Origin: Bdellovibrio reynosensis
Lineage (GTDB): Bacteria > Bdellovibrionota > Bdellovibrionia > Bdellovibrionales > Bdellovibrionaceae
Reading direction: 5' to 3'
DNA length: 64,000 nt
Assembly: GCF_022814725.1 (NCBI RefSeq)
Contig: NZ_CP093442.1
Location: forward strand, 1,302,001-1,366,000
Every line of letters begins with the position of its first letter. The stretch's first letter is position 1. The notes below the pieces were generated by a model, which was not told where the DNA came from, did no database searches, and saw only the letters and a list, made by a program, of their open reading frames with translations. The translations under genes were made by a program, and so were the position numbers. This document shows, piece by piece, positions 51,750 to 60,694 of the stretch.

Positions 51750-52532
51750 TTAGAAACCACGAATAAAGTCTTCAAGCTGCCTTTTTTCTTTTTGATCCAA
51801 TGAAAATCCTAAAGGAGGCATGTGACCTTTTTGTATCAAGGCGCGAATAGTGCCTATGTGCTGGCGGCGTAAAAAACCGCGAGCGAAAGATCCACTTTCA
51901 TTATGGCAGCGTACGCAAGTTTTGACTTTCAAGAAGGTATTATCTTCGCGAGAATGATATGAAAAAGGAACAGTCAGATGTGCATCCTCTTGGTCATGTG
52001 TCCGATCATAAACAATTCTGCCATAGGCCTTCATTCTTAAATTCCAAGTGTGGATCTTGATTCGCTCACGCCACGTTAAGGCAGCGTCCTGACTTTCTGC
52101 GAACGGACGGATCGCACGCGGGCCGTTGTTATGACAGATAAAACAATTGGCGCGATATTCAACTCGTTGCTCAATTAAATTGTCGCTCCATTTTAAATCA
52201 CCGGGCTTTAACTGGTAAAAACGGGCCACCTTGGGATTTTTAGTTTTATCAATAAAGATGGCCAACCTGTCCCACTGGGTGGGATCAGCATTCGCTCCGT
52301 GATGACTTTGATTCATCATCCAGACATCCTGGTCTTTACCCCACTGCCAGGTGATTTTATTAAATACGGGTTTCAAATCCGCTGTTTTAGATTCCTCAGA
52401 TTCAATAGTGAGCGCGTGGCCATCAAAAGCGATCCATGCGATAGCTACAAGCAGATAGATAAGAATGTAAAGCCCCTGTTTAAAAGAGGCTTTCCATTTT
52501 AGTGAAACCAGTTTCTGGCCTACATCGGGCAT
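51750..52532 (-). CDS. Membrane-anchored di-haem cytochrome c-like protein
   Basis: This 260-aa protein has one N-terminal membrane helix (about 20-36) and two CxxCH haem sites: CFICH at 130-134 and CVRCH at 206-210. Both lie in the part expected in the periplasm. The remaining sequence is rich in His and Trp (HHGANADP, WNLRMKAYGR). The layout suggests an electron-transfer protein or peroxidase-like oxidoreductase; no family could be named. Its start overlaps the end of the upstream exported-protein gene by 13 bases, so translation is coupled. Confidence 0.8.
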   Translation of the reverse strand: MPDVGQKLVSLKWKASFKQGLYILIYLLVAIAWIAFDGHALTIESEESKTADLKPVFNKITWQWGKDQDVWMMNQSHHGANADPTQWDRLAIFIDKTKNPKVARFYQLKPGDLKWSDNLIEQRVEYRANCFICHNNGPRAIRPFAESQDAALTWRERIKIHTWNLRMKAYGRIVYDRTHDQEDAHLTVPFSYHSREDNTFLKVKTCVRCHNESGSFARGFLRRQHIGTIRALIQKGHMPPLGFSLDQKEKRQLEDFIRGF

Positions 52533-52912
52533 GTAAAGTTATATTCTTGGGATTCGATTTGAAGTTTGGCATAATAGGTAGGGTTTCCTGATCCAGGGCC
52601 ACAACGTCCACATCTGCCACCGTAATTCTTGGGATAAGAAAAAGACAAAGTAGCTTCTTTCCCCGTTTGCTCAGAGGTTAAGCCATAAGTGTAAGGTAGT
52701 TCCACCACTTGCCAACCAGTGAAAGTTTCTGACGTCGTATCTGGGTTAGTTACTACGCCTGTTGCTTGCGCCGGGCGCGCTTGAATGACCGTAACACTTA
52801 AGGAGGCTCCGGCATCGCTAAAACAATTGTGAGTCCCTAGGACCACGGGAGCCGGCGTTGCCAAAGCCAAAGAGTTCAACATTAAAATCATAACAAATAC
52901 TAAAGTTTTCAT
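52520..52912 (-). CDS. Orphan small exported protein
   Basis: This 130-aa protein has a signal peptide (1-18, ALATPAP). Cys residues are at HNCFSD, GGRCGRCGPG and FTCPM; the CGRCG pair may bind metal or form a disulfide. The centre is beta-rich. No family recognised. The di-haem gene starts inside its last 13 bases. Divergent from the LysR gene across only about 100 bases. Confidence 0.72.
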   Translation of the reverse strand: MKTLVFVMILMLNSLALATPAPVVLGTHNCFSDAGASLSVTVIQARPAQATGVVTNPDTTSETFTGWQVVELPYTYGLTSEQTGKEATLSFSYPKNYGGRCGRCGPGSGNPTYYAKLQIESQEYNFTCPM

Positions 52913-52995
52913 GGTTAATCCTTTCAGAGCTTTATCGCTGAATACTGATTAGCCCCTCTCGATAAATAATAAAAATTAATTGTTTTTATATATCC

Positions 52996-53010
52996 ATTAG
53001 AATAACTAAT
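52996..53010. promoter_or_regulatory. Candidate LysR-type binding palindrome
   Basis: ATTAGAATAACTAAT has arms ATTAG / CTAAT over five bases and contains T-N11-A. It lies four bases before the LysR ATG and 84 bases from the divergent gene. It fits autoregulation and/or control of that neighbour. Confidence 0.45.
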
Positions 53011-53014
53011 ACCT

Positions 53015-53869
53015 ATGAAAATCTCGAACTTAGGCCTTTCCGCCTTCCTGCAGACCGCCAAGGACTTGAATATTACAAACGCCGCCAAAGAGCTGGGATT
53101 AACCCAGTCTGCTTTGTCGCAACGTATTTCCCTTCTTGAAGCAGATCTTGAAGTGACCTTGTTCGTGCGAGAACCACGAGGTTTAAAACTCACGGAGGCA
53201 GGAGAAAAACTGCTGAAATTTGCCAGTATTCAAAAGCAATTGGAAAACGAACTTCTGTGGGACATCAAAGGCTCTCAAGAAAATATCGCCGGTCATTTTA
53301 GATTAGCGGCCTATTCTTCGGTTTTACGCTCTATGATTATCCCTTCTTTAGCGGGCCTCATGCGCGCTCACCCGGGAATCAGCATCGATTTTCAGTCCTA
53401 CGAAATGTATGAGCTTCCGGATGTTTTGAAATCTGCTAAAGCGGATCTTATCGTCATGGATTACAAGTGGGGTAAAAGCGGCTTGCATGAATCCGTGCTT
53501 GGTTATGAGGAGTTTGTGGTGATTGAAAGCGTGAAACATCAAAGTCCCGCTGACGTCTATTTGGATCATGGCCCCTTAGATAATGCGACGGAATCATTTT
53601 TTAAAAATCAGTCCAAAGTTCCCAAACTTATTCGTAGATCCTTTATGGGCGATGTTTATGGAATTATTGACGCGGTTGAATTGGGCCTGGGCCGCGCGGT
53701 GATGAGCCGTCATTTAGTCAACGACAATAAGTACGTGAAGATCGTTCCGGGATATCAAAAGTACAAACGACCCATTACTATTCACTACCACGATCAGCCC
53801 TATTATTCGCGCCTGCACAGTTTGATTTTAAAAGAACTTGAGAAAAAGGCGCCGTCCTTTTTGAGCTAA
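53015..53869 (+). CDS. LysR-family transcriptional regulator
   Basis: This 284-aa protein has an N-terminal winged HTH (FLQTAKDLNITNAAKELGLT, then SQRISLLEADLEVTLFVR) and a LysR substrate-binding domain (about 90-280). The likely targets are the divergent exported-protein/di-haem genes, the usual layout for LysR regulators, with a palindrome between them. No effector can be named. No ribosome site is seen upstream of the ATG. Ends at a terminator. Confidence 0.92.
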   Translation: MKISNLGLSAFLQTAKDLNITNAAKELGLTQSALSQRISLLEADLEVTLFVREPRGLKLTEAGEKLLKFASIQKQLENELLWDIKGSQENIAGHFRLAAYSSVLRSMIIPSLAGLMRAHPGISIDFQSYEMYELPDVLKSAKADLIVMDYKWGKSGLHESVLGYEEFVVIESVKHQSPADVYLDHGPLDNATESFFKNQSKVPKLIRRSFMGDVYGIIDAVELGLGRAVMSRHLVNDNKYVKIVPGYQKYKRPITIHYHDQPYYSRLHSLILKELEKKAPSFLS

Positions 53870-53874
53870 AAAAC

Positions 53875-53905
53875 AAAAAAAGGCAGCACTGTTGGCTGCC
53901 TTTTC
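53875..53905. terminator. Bidirectional terminator
   Basis: GGCAGC / GCTGCC with A and T runs on both sides, between the LysR gene and the convergent subtilase gene. Confidence 0.85.
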
Positions 53906-53927
53906 TTACGTGTAGTAAATCGAGAAA

Positions 53928-55532
53928 TTAATTAATTTTGCGATACTTCTTACGTACAGCGTACGCACCATCAACGGCAGCTTTGGCATTGACCAAGCCC
54001 TTGCCAGTTTGATTTGGAATTTCAGTTTTAATTGGAGTCGCTGTACCGTCCATGATTTGACGAATTTTCCAAGAAGTGATGCCTGGAACGACAGATCTCA
54101 TCAATGCCACAACACCTGCCACATAGGGAGATGACATTGAAGTACCGCTGAATTCTGCATAATCTGCGGCTTGAATTTCAAACTGCACCTTAAGTGACGA
54201 AGAGTTTGCTAAGTTAGCGATTAATTCTTCGCCAGCTGTTTTTTCGACCATAATTACAGGGACCTGGATTTCGTTTGGATCTTCACTTAATGACCCGCTT
54301 ACCAAAGCTGAATCGTTATTGCAGATAACCAAAGCTGAAGCCCCCGCTTTTTGCGCGTTTTTGATTTTATCTAACAATGGCAAATTGCCACGTTTAACTA
54401 CTAGGATCTTTCCTGTTGCATTTACTTTTGTAAGTTCATCCACTGTGCCGTATTCACCAAAAATAGATGCTTCATTTAGGGAAGTCGTAGGAACCCCGAT
54501 AAATGTCACTCCAGGAAGAACTTTCCAATCACCACTTTGAGTTTGAAAGCTTGAAAGCGCAGCTCGGCCCATCCCCAATGGTACTGCAGAACGAATACCC
54601 ACACCTGGCGCCATTAAGTCTAAAGCTGGGCTCCAGTTAGAAAACGCTGCACGCTGCCCGCTCATATCAACTGCACCTACTGCCGTCACAGAAAGATATC
54701 CCGCAGGCAAAGGAGTCGCCTCCATACCATTGTTACCCATAGCTGCAACAACTGGAATTTGCTCTCCGTCTAATTGATTAATCATAAATCTTTCAGTAAC
54801 GCTTCCGCCGCCACCTAAAGACATATTCACAACATCTACTTTTTCACGAAGGGCCCAGCCTAGAGCTTTTGCAATCGCATCACTCTTACAACCTTTTACT
54901 CCGCACACTTTAGCAATAAGTAGTTTCGCTTGAGGAGCCACACCCACGGCCTCTTGTGCCGCTTGAGCTGCAATAATACCAGCTACGTGGGTTCCGTGAC
55001 CGCCATCATCTTTTGTGTTTTCAGGGCCGCCTTCATCTGTAAAATTCTTCATTTGCTCAATTCGGCCCGCAAAAGCCGGATGATTTTGATCAATACCTGA
55101 ATCGATCACCATCACGCGCGCGCCAACACCACGGCTCATAGTCCATGCTTGAGGTACGCTGATCATTTTAAGACCTTGGGAAACCGGCACCTGATTGTTC
55201 ATCAAAGTCATGCGCGGTAAATTAGAAACCGGCGTCGGTGCCAGCTGCACCCGAGGAGCACCGTAAACTTTTTGTTTTTCGATGAAACGAAGGTCTTTTG
55301 CATCAACGAAATTAAAGATTTGATTCTGGTTCTGCGCTTCTACGATCAAAACTTGCAGATCAGACAAATCACTATCTAGACGAACCCCTGCATTATTCTG
55401 AATTGAAGATTTGAAGGCTTGCGCTTGATTGTGATCTTTAAATGAAATTAAGAATTTTTCAGCACTCGCTGAAGAGGCGATTAAAGATAAAACACCAACT
55501 GCAATGATAGTAGTAAGTTTTTGACGGTTCAT
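53928..55532 (-). CDS. Exported subtilisin-like serine protease with PA insert
   Basis: This 534-aa protein has a signal peptide (1-24, SASAEKF) and an inhibitor-I9-like propeptide (about 25-95). It is an S8 subtilase: Asp144 (VIDSGID), His179 (GGHGTHVAG) and the Ser in GTSMSSPYVAG near 485. A protease-associated (PA) domain is inserted at about 335-455. A likely extracellular or periplasmic protease, in keeping with predatory lifestyle. ATG start. It is the first of a probable minus-strand run of secreted genes. Confidence 0.93.
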   Translation of the reverse strand: MNRQKLTTIIAVGVLSLIASSASAEKFLISFKDHNQAQAFKSSIQNNAGVRLDSDLSDLQVLIVEAQNQNQIFNFVDAKDLRFIEKQKVYGAPRVQLAPTPVSNLPRMTLMNNQVPVSQGLKMISVPQAWTMSRGVGARVMVIDSGIDQNHPAFAGRIEQMKNFTDEGGPENTKDDGGHGTHVAGIIAAQAAQEAVGVAPQAKLLIAKVCGVKGCKSDAIAKALGWALREKVDVVNMSLGGGGSVTERFMINQLDGEQIPVVAAMGNNGMEATPLPAGYLSVTAVGAVDMSGQRAAFSNWSPALDLMAPGVGIRSAVPLGMGRAALSSFQTQSGDWKVLPGVTFIGVPTTSLNEASIFGEYGTVDELTKVNATGKILVVKRGNLPLLDKIKNAQKAGASALVICNNDSALVSGSLSEDPNEIQVPVIMVEKTAGEELIANLANSSSLKVQFEIQAADYAEFSGTSMSSPYVAGVVALMRSVVPGITSWKIRQIMDGTATPIKTEIPNQTGKGLVNAKAAVDGAYAVRKKYRKIN

Positions 55533-55542
55533 TTTCTATTCC

Positions 55543-55986
55543 TTATTTTTTCGTGCAAGTATATTTGTGGCGAATGTTCATTGGTGCTTTATCAGGACAA
55601 AGCAGGATCGTAACATCATCCATTTCAATTTGATTTCCAACTGGTGTGAAGATCGTGATTGAATCCACAGCTAAAGGTAATGACGGACAGATCGCCGAAG
55701 AAACATGGGTCTGCATTCTGGCGCGAAGATTTTGTCCTTCACAACTTGTCGTATAAGTTGTTGGGAAGCCGTCACCTTTAGAACGGGTCACTGGAACTCC
55801 GTCAGCAATCAGCTTGGTGCCATTAATTTGATAGATGACCTGGCCTTTTTCATAGCCTTTGCTGATGCTAAACGAAGTGATCGGGCCAGACTCAGATGTA
55901 CACTCGAAGTTGCCTGATAGCTCAGGGCAAGCAAATGCAGGAATTGAAACTAATAACATAATCAGATTTAAAATAATTTTTTTCAT
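55543..55986 (-). CDS. Orphan exported protein
   Basis: This 147-aa protein has a signal peptide (1-19, AFACPEL). Cys residues at FACPEL, NFECTS, TSCEGQ, SAICPS, LLCPDK and YTCTKK suggest up to three disulfides. The mature part is beta-rich. No family. The frame extends upstream, but the ATG gives the intact signal. Eleven bases upstream of the subtilase start on the same strand, so it is probably co-transcribed. Confidence 0.72.
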   Translation of the reverse strand: MKKIILNLIMLLVSIPAFACPELSGNFECTSESGPITSFSISKGYEKGQVIYQINGTKLIADGVPVTRSKGDGFPTTYTTSCEGQNLRARMQTHVSSAICPSLPLAVDSITIFTPVGNQIEMDDVTILLCPDKAPMNIRHKYTCTKK

Positions 55987-56076
55987 CGCAGGGACTAAAT
56001 CGCTCCGTCTATTGCTTGTCAATACATGTGCAGAGATGGCGCAACAGGCGAAAAAATCATCCCGCGTTAACTAGAT

Positions 56077-56108
56077 AAAGCAAACCGAAGACAGGCTTCG
56101 GTTTGCCT
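56077..56108 (-). terminator. Rho-independent terminator
   Basis: GCAAACCGAAG / CTTCGGTTTGC is a perfect 11-bp stem with a five-base loop and TTTA following on the minus strand. It ends the 281-aa exported gene. Confidence 0.82.
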
Positions 56109-56116
56109 AAAATTCA

Positions 56117-56962
56117 TTACTCACAGATCATATCTTGCGGCATGTAGGCATTGCCTTCACCGCACATGGCTTTCCTGAAAAGGCCGCGCAATTCTGCTGC
56201 AAATGAAAGCTGTTGCATGGTCATTTCACCCGCTCCAACTTTGGCCAATTCAGCTAGCATTTGATCATGCTTAAAGTGACTGAATTTTTCGATAAATTTT
56301 CTATCAATTTCTTTAAGGTTTAAAACCACATTCGAGAATGGAATTTCGATAGCTTTATATTCTGGATCGTAATCTCCATCAAAAGGCTTAAGATCTTGCG
56401 CCAATTCTCTATCATTCAGAAAGGTTTTTGCTGTCATGAAATTTGTAAGCTTAAGTTCGCTCCGGAAAGTGCGGTCGTACAATTTAATACGGCCTGGTAG
56501 CAGATCATGTAAGCCTCTTAAAGCAGCTTGATCCACGTTATTTACATGCTCTCTTAGCGCAGTCTCTGGGAACTTTTCTTGCAAAGCTCGCTCGTAGGAT
56601 TCGCGAACCATCTCATGAAATACCAGCACTGTTAATTTTCGTGCCTCGACAGGCTTATGACCTTCTGCCAAGAACTTCTTATAAGTATTCACTAGTGTTA
56701 TCGCCACAGTATAAACTGGAGCATTCTCGGCGTTCTTAGTATTGCCGCCAAGGTGCCAGCGGCTGCCATTTTCATAGTCAAAGATTGTACTTAGATCCAA
56801 ACGACTGTTTTCAGTGTTCACTTCCTTCTTATGATCCCAAGCAAAGACATCGTGGGAAAATAAACCAATCACTCCCACGTCTTGAACATTGAATGAAGCC
56901 AAACCTTGTGAACAAAAAAGTGCTGCTAATAAAAATGAAAATCCTAATTTTGCAAATCGCAT
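56117..56962 (-). CDS. Orphan exported protein
   Basis: This 281-aa protein has a signal peptide (1-22, QGLASFN). The rest is mixed, helical in the middle, ending in CGEGNAYMPQDMICE with two Cys. No family recognised. GGAGG precedes the ATG; a frame opening 16 codons earlier has no such site. It is followed by a terminator. About 98 bases separate it from the LamG gene upstream. Confidence 0.72.
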   Translation of the reverse strand: MRFAKLGFSFLLAALFCSQGLASFNVQDVGVIGLFSHDVFAWDHKKEVNTENSRLDLSTIFDYENGSRWHLGGNTKNAENAPVYTVAITLVNTYKKFLAEGHKPVEARKLTVLVFHEMVRESYERALQEKFPETALREHVNNVDQAALRGLHDLLPGRIKLYDRTFRSELKLTNFMTAKTFLNDRELAQDLKPFDGDYDPEYKAIEIPFSNVVLNLKEIDRKFIEKFSHFKHDQMLAELAKVGAGEMTMQQLSFAAELRGLFRKAMCGEGNAYMPQDMICE

Positions 56963-57060
56963 TGTTTCCTCCAGTGAAGTTTTCATGTCATAGACTGAAG
57001 GAATAGACAAAGAATACGCGCCAAGTTTTCAGTAGGTTTTCAGCTACGCGAATACGGACA

Positions 57061-57945
57061 TTAATTTTCCCAGAACGCCCCGTAACACCCACCTGATTTA
57101 CACATCACATCTTGATGTTTAACAATTTGCGCAGGTTTAAGTTCGTAATCGTAGACAGCAACTTTTCCAATCGCACCTAAGAAAAAAGAATTAAGACTGC
57201 GAGTAGCAATTCTTAACGGTGCAGACCCTGCACCGGGAATGACGTCGAATTGATGAAGGCCTTGCGTTTGTCTTAACCTTTTATTTTTATATATCTTCAC
57301 GTAGCCTGTAGGATATGTAGCTGAAGTTGCTTTCGTATTGATCACTAAAGTCACGTGAAGCCACTGATCCACTTTCACAGCATCCTGAAAATAGGCGCCG
57401 GAACCTAAGCCGCCAGTTAAGTTAAATGCATAACCTGAAATTCGATTGGGACGATTTTCTGCGTTGGTGTATGAGTACATGCGCATGGCGTACTCATGTT
57501 CATTCGGCATTCCTTTACCCATCCAGTAAACGTAACCACTTCCTTCCACTTTTGGAAATTCCAAAGTGCGTGGTCTGATCCATGCTTCAAGTGTCAGTAT
57601 CCCCGTAGTTGGCACCGATAAATTCGCAGCACTACGAATTTCTAAGTACTGATCAAGTCCATTAAAGTCTGCTGCGTATTCCCCGTTAGGCATTCTTACG
57701 GTGCGCGGACGAGATACTGAGGGAAAATATCTTCCCGCATTACCGTTCCCTGACAGATCCTGCTCGATCCCAAGTCTTGGTGAACCCATATTTAAAAACA
57801 TCACTGGGTTATCAGCTAAAACAGACTTATTGTAATTAGATAGTCGATCGGATTGCTGTGAAGATTGAGCTTGCAAACCTACCGCAAAGACAAGAGCGCC
57901 TATGAAAGTTTTTGTAGTTAATAAAAAGACATTCTGTTGACTCAT
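57061..57945 (-). CDS. Exported LamG/concanavalin-A-like protein
   Basis: This 294-aa protein has a signal peptide (about 1-26, GLQAQSS) and one LamG/pentraxin-like jelly roll: DLSGNGNAGRYFPSVSRP, then FNGLDQYLEIRSAANLSV, LTLEAWIRPRTL, WLHVTLVINTKAT and GKVAVYDYELKPAQI. It has two C-terminal Cys residues (CKSGGC). Such domains bind carbohydrates. GGAGG precedes the ATG. A role in prey surface binding is possible but inferred only. Confidence 0.85.
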   Translation of the reverse strand: MSQQNVFLLTTKTFIGALVFAVGLQAQSSQQSDRLSNYNKSVLADNPVMFLNMGSPRLGIEQDLSGNGNAGRYFPSVSRPRTVRMPNGEYAADFNGLDQYLEIRSAANLSVPTTGILTLEAWIRPRTLEFPKVEGSGYVYWMGKGMPNEHEYAMRMYSYTNAENRPNRISGYAFNLTGGLGSGAYFQDAVKVDQWLHVTLVINTKATSATYPTGYVKIYKNKRLRQTQGLHQFDVIPGAGSAPLRIATRSLNSFFLGAIGKVAVYDYELKPAQIVKHQDVMCKSGGCYGAFWEN

Positions 57946-58135
57946 GAAACCTCCATAGGTTGCTCAATGCAATTCAATGAGAGATTCAATGAAGTTGCCA
58001 TGGAAGAAAAGAGCCGTTGCGCAGATACATCAGGGTATAGCGACCTAAGCCTCTGCAATGTTGCAGGTTGGTTTTTAAAGAAGGATTTTTTGAATTTACT
58101 TTCTCTATTTTAATCAATGAGTGATGATCTTAGTG

Positions 58136-58600
58136 ATGGAAAACAAACATGAGATTCAAATCTTCATCGATGCAGACGGCTGTCCCGTTAAGGAAGAAAC
58201 CTACAAGGTCGCCGCACGCTACAAAATAAAAACCTATGTGGTAGCTAATAAGTATTTAAATGTGCCACTTGATCCACTCATAGAAATGAAAGTTGTCGCG
58301 GGAACATTCGATGCCGCAGATGATTGGATTGCAGAAACTGTTACCCACCGTGATATTGTAATCACTGCTGATATTCTTTTGGCCGAACGTTGTGTAAAGA
58401 AAAAGGCCCGTGCTCTAGGACCTAAAGGTGTCGAATTTAACGAAGACAACATTGGCTCTGCTGTCGCCAATCGCGAACTTATGCAAAACCTAAGACACAT
58501 GGGTGAAATGCGCGGCGGCCCCTCCCCCATGGATCAAAAGGCACGGTCGCAATTCTTGGGAAAATTAGATCAGATTATTCAAGCTCAGAAGAGGGTGTAA
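58136..58600 (+). CDS. yaiI: YaiI/YqxD-family (DUF188) protein
   Basis: This 154-aa protein matches the YaiI family: [49 protein letters not shown] and [14 protein letters not shown]. The fold is a PIN-like nuclease; function unproven. Starts with ATG or with a GTG five codons earlier; neither has a clear ribosome site. The 3' end overlaps the convergent DTW gene by 26 bases. Confidence 0.88.
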   Translation: MENKHEIQIFIDADGCPVKEETYKVAARYKIKTYVVANKYLNVPLDPLIEMKVVAGTFDAADDWIAETVTHRDIVITADILLAERCVKKKARALGPKGVEFNEDNIGSAVANRELMQNLRHMGEMRGGPSPMDQKARSQFLGKLDQIIQAQKRV

Positions 58601-59204
58601 GACCGCGGCCCTGCAAAGTGGCAGTGAGCTTTTTTTGATACAAACCAAGTAAGCTGTCCCCTACTTCTTCGCCTTCGATAATTCGTAAAGCTAGAGCGAT
58701 GGCTTCTAATGTCGCAAGGCCCTCACTGAAGTGTTCCTTACGCAGATGATAGCGAGCTGTGTTTGCGGCACCGATTTTCACTCGCGGCAAATGCGCCAGT
58801 TCTGGATGGCGCGTGTTCAACTTACTGGCTTGGCGCCAGTTGCCATCAGTCACAATCAGTTGAATTGGTTTCTGCGGTTTGATGTCTTCTAAGTTCACCG
58901 CATCGTCTGATGGAAAAAGCACATAGGTTTCATACTGAGGTACAAGTAACGTATTTAAATCCAAACGCTCTGTTGATTGACCTCGCACGTACATCTGCGA
59001 ATTACTTAGAGCGTGCAAGGCAAGGCGACCTGTGTTGGTTGTGCGCTTCAGTTCTTTTGCGTGAATGATTAGGCTCACACGTATCTTAAGATCATGCTTA
59101 GGAATAAAAGCGCAGATACAACGCTGGCGATGTAGAAAACATGTAGGACAGGGATCGATAGTTTTTCGTTTGCGGGTAAAGATATTCAGCGTATGAACTT
59201 TCAT
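58575..59204 (-). CDS. DTW-domain tRNA-uridine aminocarboxypropyltransferase
   Basis: This 209-aa protein has a Cys-rich N-terminal part ([13 protein letters not shown]), then the TapT/DTW domain with [19 protein letters not shown] and [13 protein letters not shown], the last in the place of the DTW motif (DGNW here). This family makes acp3U in tRNA (TapT at position 47 in E. coli). The frame is open far upstream, but that region contains the terminator of the 142-aa gene, so the ATG used here is more likely. Confidence 0.85.
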   Translation of the reverse strand: MKVHTLNIFTRKRKTIDPCPTCFLHRQRCICAFIPKHDLKIRVSLIIHAKELKRTTNTGRLALHALSNSQMYVRGQSTERLDLNTLLVPQYETYVLFPSDDAVNLEDIKPQKPIQLIVTDGNWRQASKLNTRHPELAHLPRVKIGAANTARYHLRKEHFSEGLATLEAIALALRIIEGEEVGDSLLGLYQKKLTATLQGRGLTPSSELE

Positions 59205-59259
59205 AATGTACAGGTTCCATGCTTTTACCGCGCTGGTAAACATAAAAGCACCGCGAATT

Positions 59260-59288
59260 AAAAATGCTGTCCTCCAACGGAGGACAGC
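59260..59288 (-). terminator. Rho-independent terminator
   Basis: GCTGTCCTCC / GGAGGACAGC is a perfect 10-bp stem with a three-base loop and a T run on the minus strand. It closes the 142-aa exported gene. Confidence 0.85.
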
Positions 59289-59313
59289 TAAAGTACGAGA
59301 CAAGAATTTTTAA

Positions 59314-59742
59314 TTAGCGTTTGCAAGCTTTGCTGTCGAAAACTGGATATTCTCTTCTGTCAAATTTGATCGCCATTTGAGATCCATCAGACATCTGAAA
59401 TACCGCGAATGTAACATTATACAATCCCTCTATAGCTTGATCCACAGGTACTAAGTTATACGCGCGACCAGAAACTACTTTTCTATTATTTTTGCTGTTA
59501 GAAGCTGAAAAGTGGCGGGCACTTTCATTTTCCATGTCATCTGTTTCTCGAGCACTCACTATTTCACGGGTTGAATCATACCAGGTGCCTCCAATTACCT
59601 GCGAGACAATCAGCTTATTGTCTTCAGCTGCAAATTTGAACATACTACGAGTGTTGAGCTCACAAAGTACCTTTGTTTGCCCCTCAACCGCAGAGGCTTG
59701 AACCACTCCCAAGAAAATCAATGCAGAAATTAAAAGTTTCAT
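59314..59742 (-). CDS. Orphan exported protein
   Basis: This 142-aa protein has a signal peptide (1-20, ASAVEGQ). The mature part is beta-rich with Cys residues at VLCELN and KACKR. No family recognised. GGAGATT precedes the ATG. Single gene, ended by a terminator. Confidence 0.72.
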   Translation of the reverse strand: MKLLISALIFLGVVQASAVEGQTKVLCELNTRSMFKFAAEDNKLIVSQVIGGTWYDSTREIVSARETDDMENESARHFSASNSKNNRKVVSGRAYNLVPVDQAIEGLYNVTFAVFQMSDGSQMAIKFDRREYPVFDSKACKR

Positions 59743-60003
59743 TAGAAATCTCCTTTTTTATTGTTTGCACAAATCTGAAGAGCAATCGCTATGCCCACCT
59801 AAGGGAACTAAGACAATCCAGCTTAGCTTAAAATAAAGGATTTCTCAGGGGTGTTCCATTTTCTTTATAAGGAACATCCGCAACTTTTAAGTGTCGAAAC
59901 GTTGGTCGTTCTCTGCGGGTTTCGTCTGGAACTGTTGAACTGGAGGGATACTTAAGGTGCTATAGAAAAAGAGTAATAAAAAGATATAGGAAGGTTTTGG
60001 ACA

Positions 60004-60030
60004 TAAAAAAACCGAGAACTAAGCCTCGGT
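60004..60030 (-). terminator. Rho-independent terminator of the tRNA gene
   Basis: ACCGAG / CTCGGT stem with a seven- or eight-base T run on the minus strand, downstream of tRNA-Asp. Confidence 0.85.
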
Positions 60031-60075
60031 AATTTTGCCCTTATCGCTTGTGAGGATCGCCATTTTTTAGATAAA

Positions 60076-60152
60076 TGGCGGGGTGGACGGGACTCGAACC
60101 CGCGGCCTTCCGCGTGACAGGCGGACGTTATAACCAACTTAACTACCACCCC
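60076..60152 (-). tRNA. tRNA-Asp (GTC), CCA encoded
   Basis: The 77-base gene has the acceptor GGGGTGG / CCACCCC with G discriminator, anticodon arm CCGCCTGTCACGCGG giving anticodon GTC, T arm CGGGTTCGAGTCCCG and an encoded 3' CCA. A protein frame across it is an artefact. Confidence 0.97.
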
Positions 60153-60171
60153 ACATCGATTTGGAAGGTCT

Positions 60172-60200
60172 TTTATAGCTACTCTGGCCCCGCAAGACAA
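60172..60200 (-). promoter_or_regulatory. Promoter of tRNA-Asp
   Basis: TTGTCT and TATAAA are separated by 17 bases on the minus strand, about 20 bases upstream of the mature tRNA end. Confidence 0.7.
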
Positions 60201-60322
60201 CAACAATTTTGCAAAAAAACTTAGTCATGGCGCCCAATGCCCTTTTTTTGAGCATAATAGCGTCTTGGAAAAGGTATTTTTCAGGTATAGTGTAGCTTCC
60301 AGATACCTAAAAGGAGTCCCCG

Positions 60323-60598
60323 ATGAAAAAAGCCCTAGTTTTAGCGGCATTATTGTTTGCTCAAATCTCTTTTGCTGAAACCACGACGTACAAAGTGGAA
60401 GGCATGCACTGCGGTTCTTGCGCTAAATCTATCAAAGCCCATGTCTGCAAAATGGAAGGCCTTGAAAAATGTGAAGTGTCTGTAGGCAAGGTTGTGATTT
60501 CTCCTAAAGCGGGCGTTATAATCCCTCAAGAAAAAATCCAAGCTGAGATGTCTAAAGCTGGTGACTATAAAATCACCGGTTCTGAAACTTCGAAATAG
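60323..60598 (+). CDS. Exported heavy-metal-associated (HMA) domain protein
   Basis: This 91-aa protein has a signal peptide (1-18, SFAETT), then an HMA/CopZ-like fold with the metal site GMHCGSC (Cys30, Cys33) and a second Cys pair in HVCKMEGLEKCEVSVG. A periplasmic copper- or silver-binding carrier is likely. AAAGGAG before the ATG; a TATAGT -10 lies about 30 bases upstream. Single gene. Confidence 0.87.
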   Translation: MKKALVLAALLFAQISFAETTTYKVEGMHCGSCAKSIKAHVCKMEGLEKCEVSVGKVVISPKAGVIIPQEKIQAEMSKAGDYKITGSETSK

Positions 60599-60630
60599 TT
60601 TTTTCGCAAGCATTTGGCTACCTAACTAAA

Positions 60631-60670
60631 AAACTCCTCGTTCTGTTGTATATCAAATGACGAGGAGTTT
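60631..60670 (+). terminator. Candidate terminator of the HMA gene
   Basis: AAACTCCTCGT / ACGAGGAGTTT is a perfect 11-bp stem with an 18-base loop, but only three T follow. Confidence 0.55.
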
Positions 60671-60694
60671 AGCTTCTGTCATACTAATCACCTA

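Noticed and set aside
59205-59303. N-terminal extension of the DTW gene
   Set aside because: It would overlap the terminator of the upstream gene; a later ATG matches the family start.
59952-60206. 84-codon minus-strand frame
   Set aside because: It runs straight through the tRNA-Asp gene and its terminator; a well-known artefact of translated tRNA sequence.
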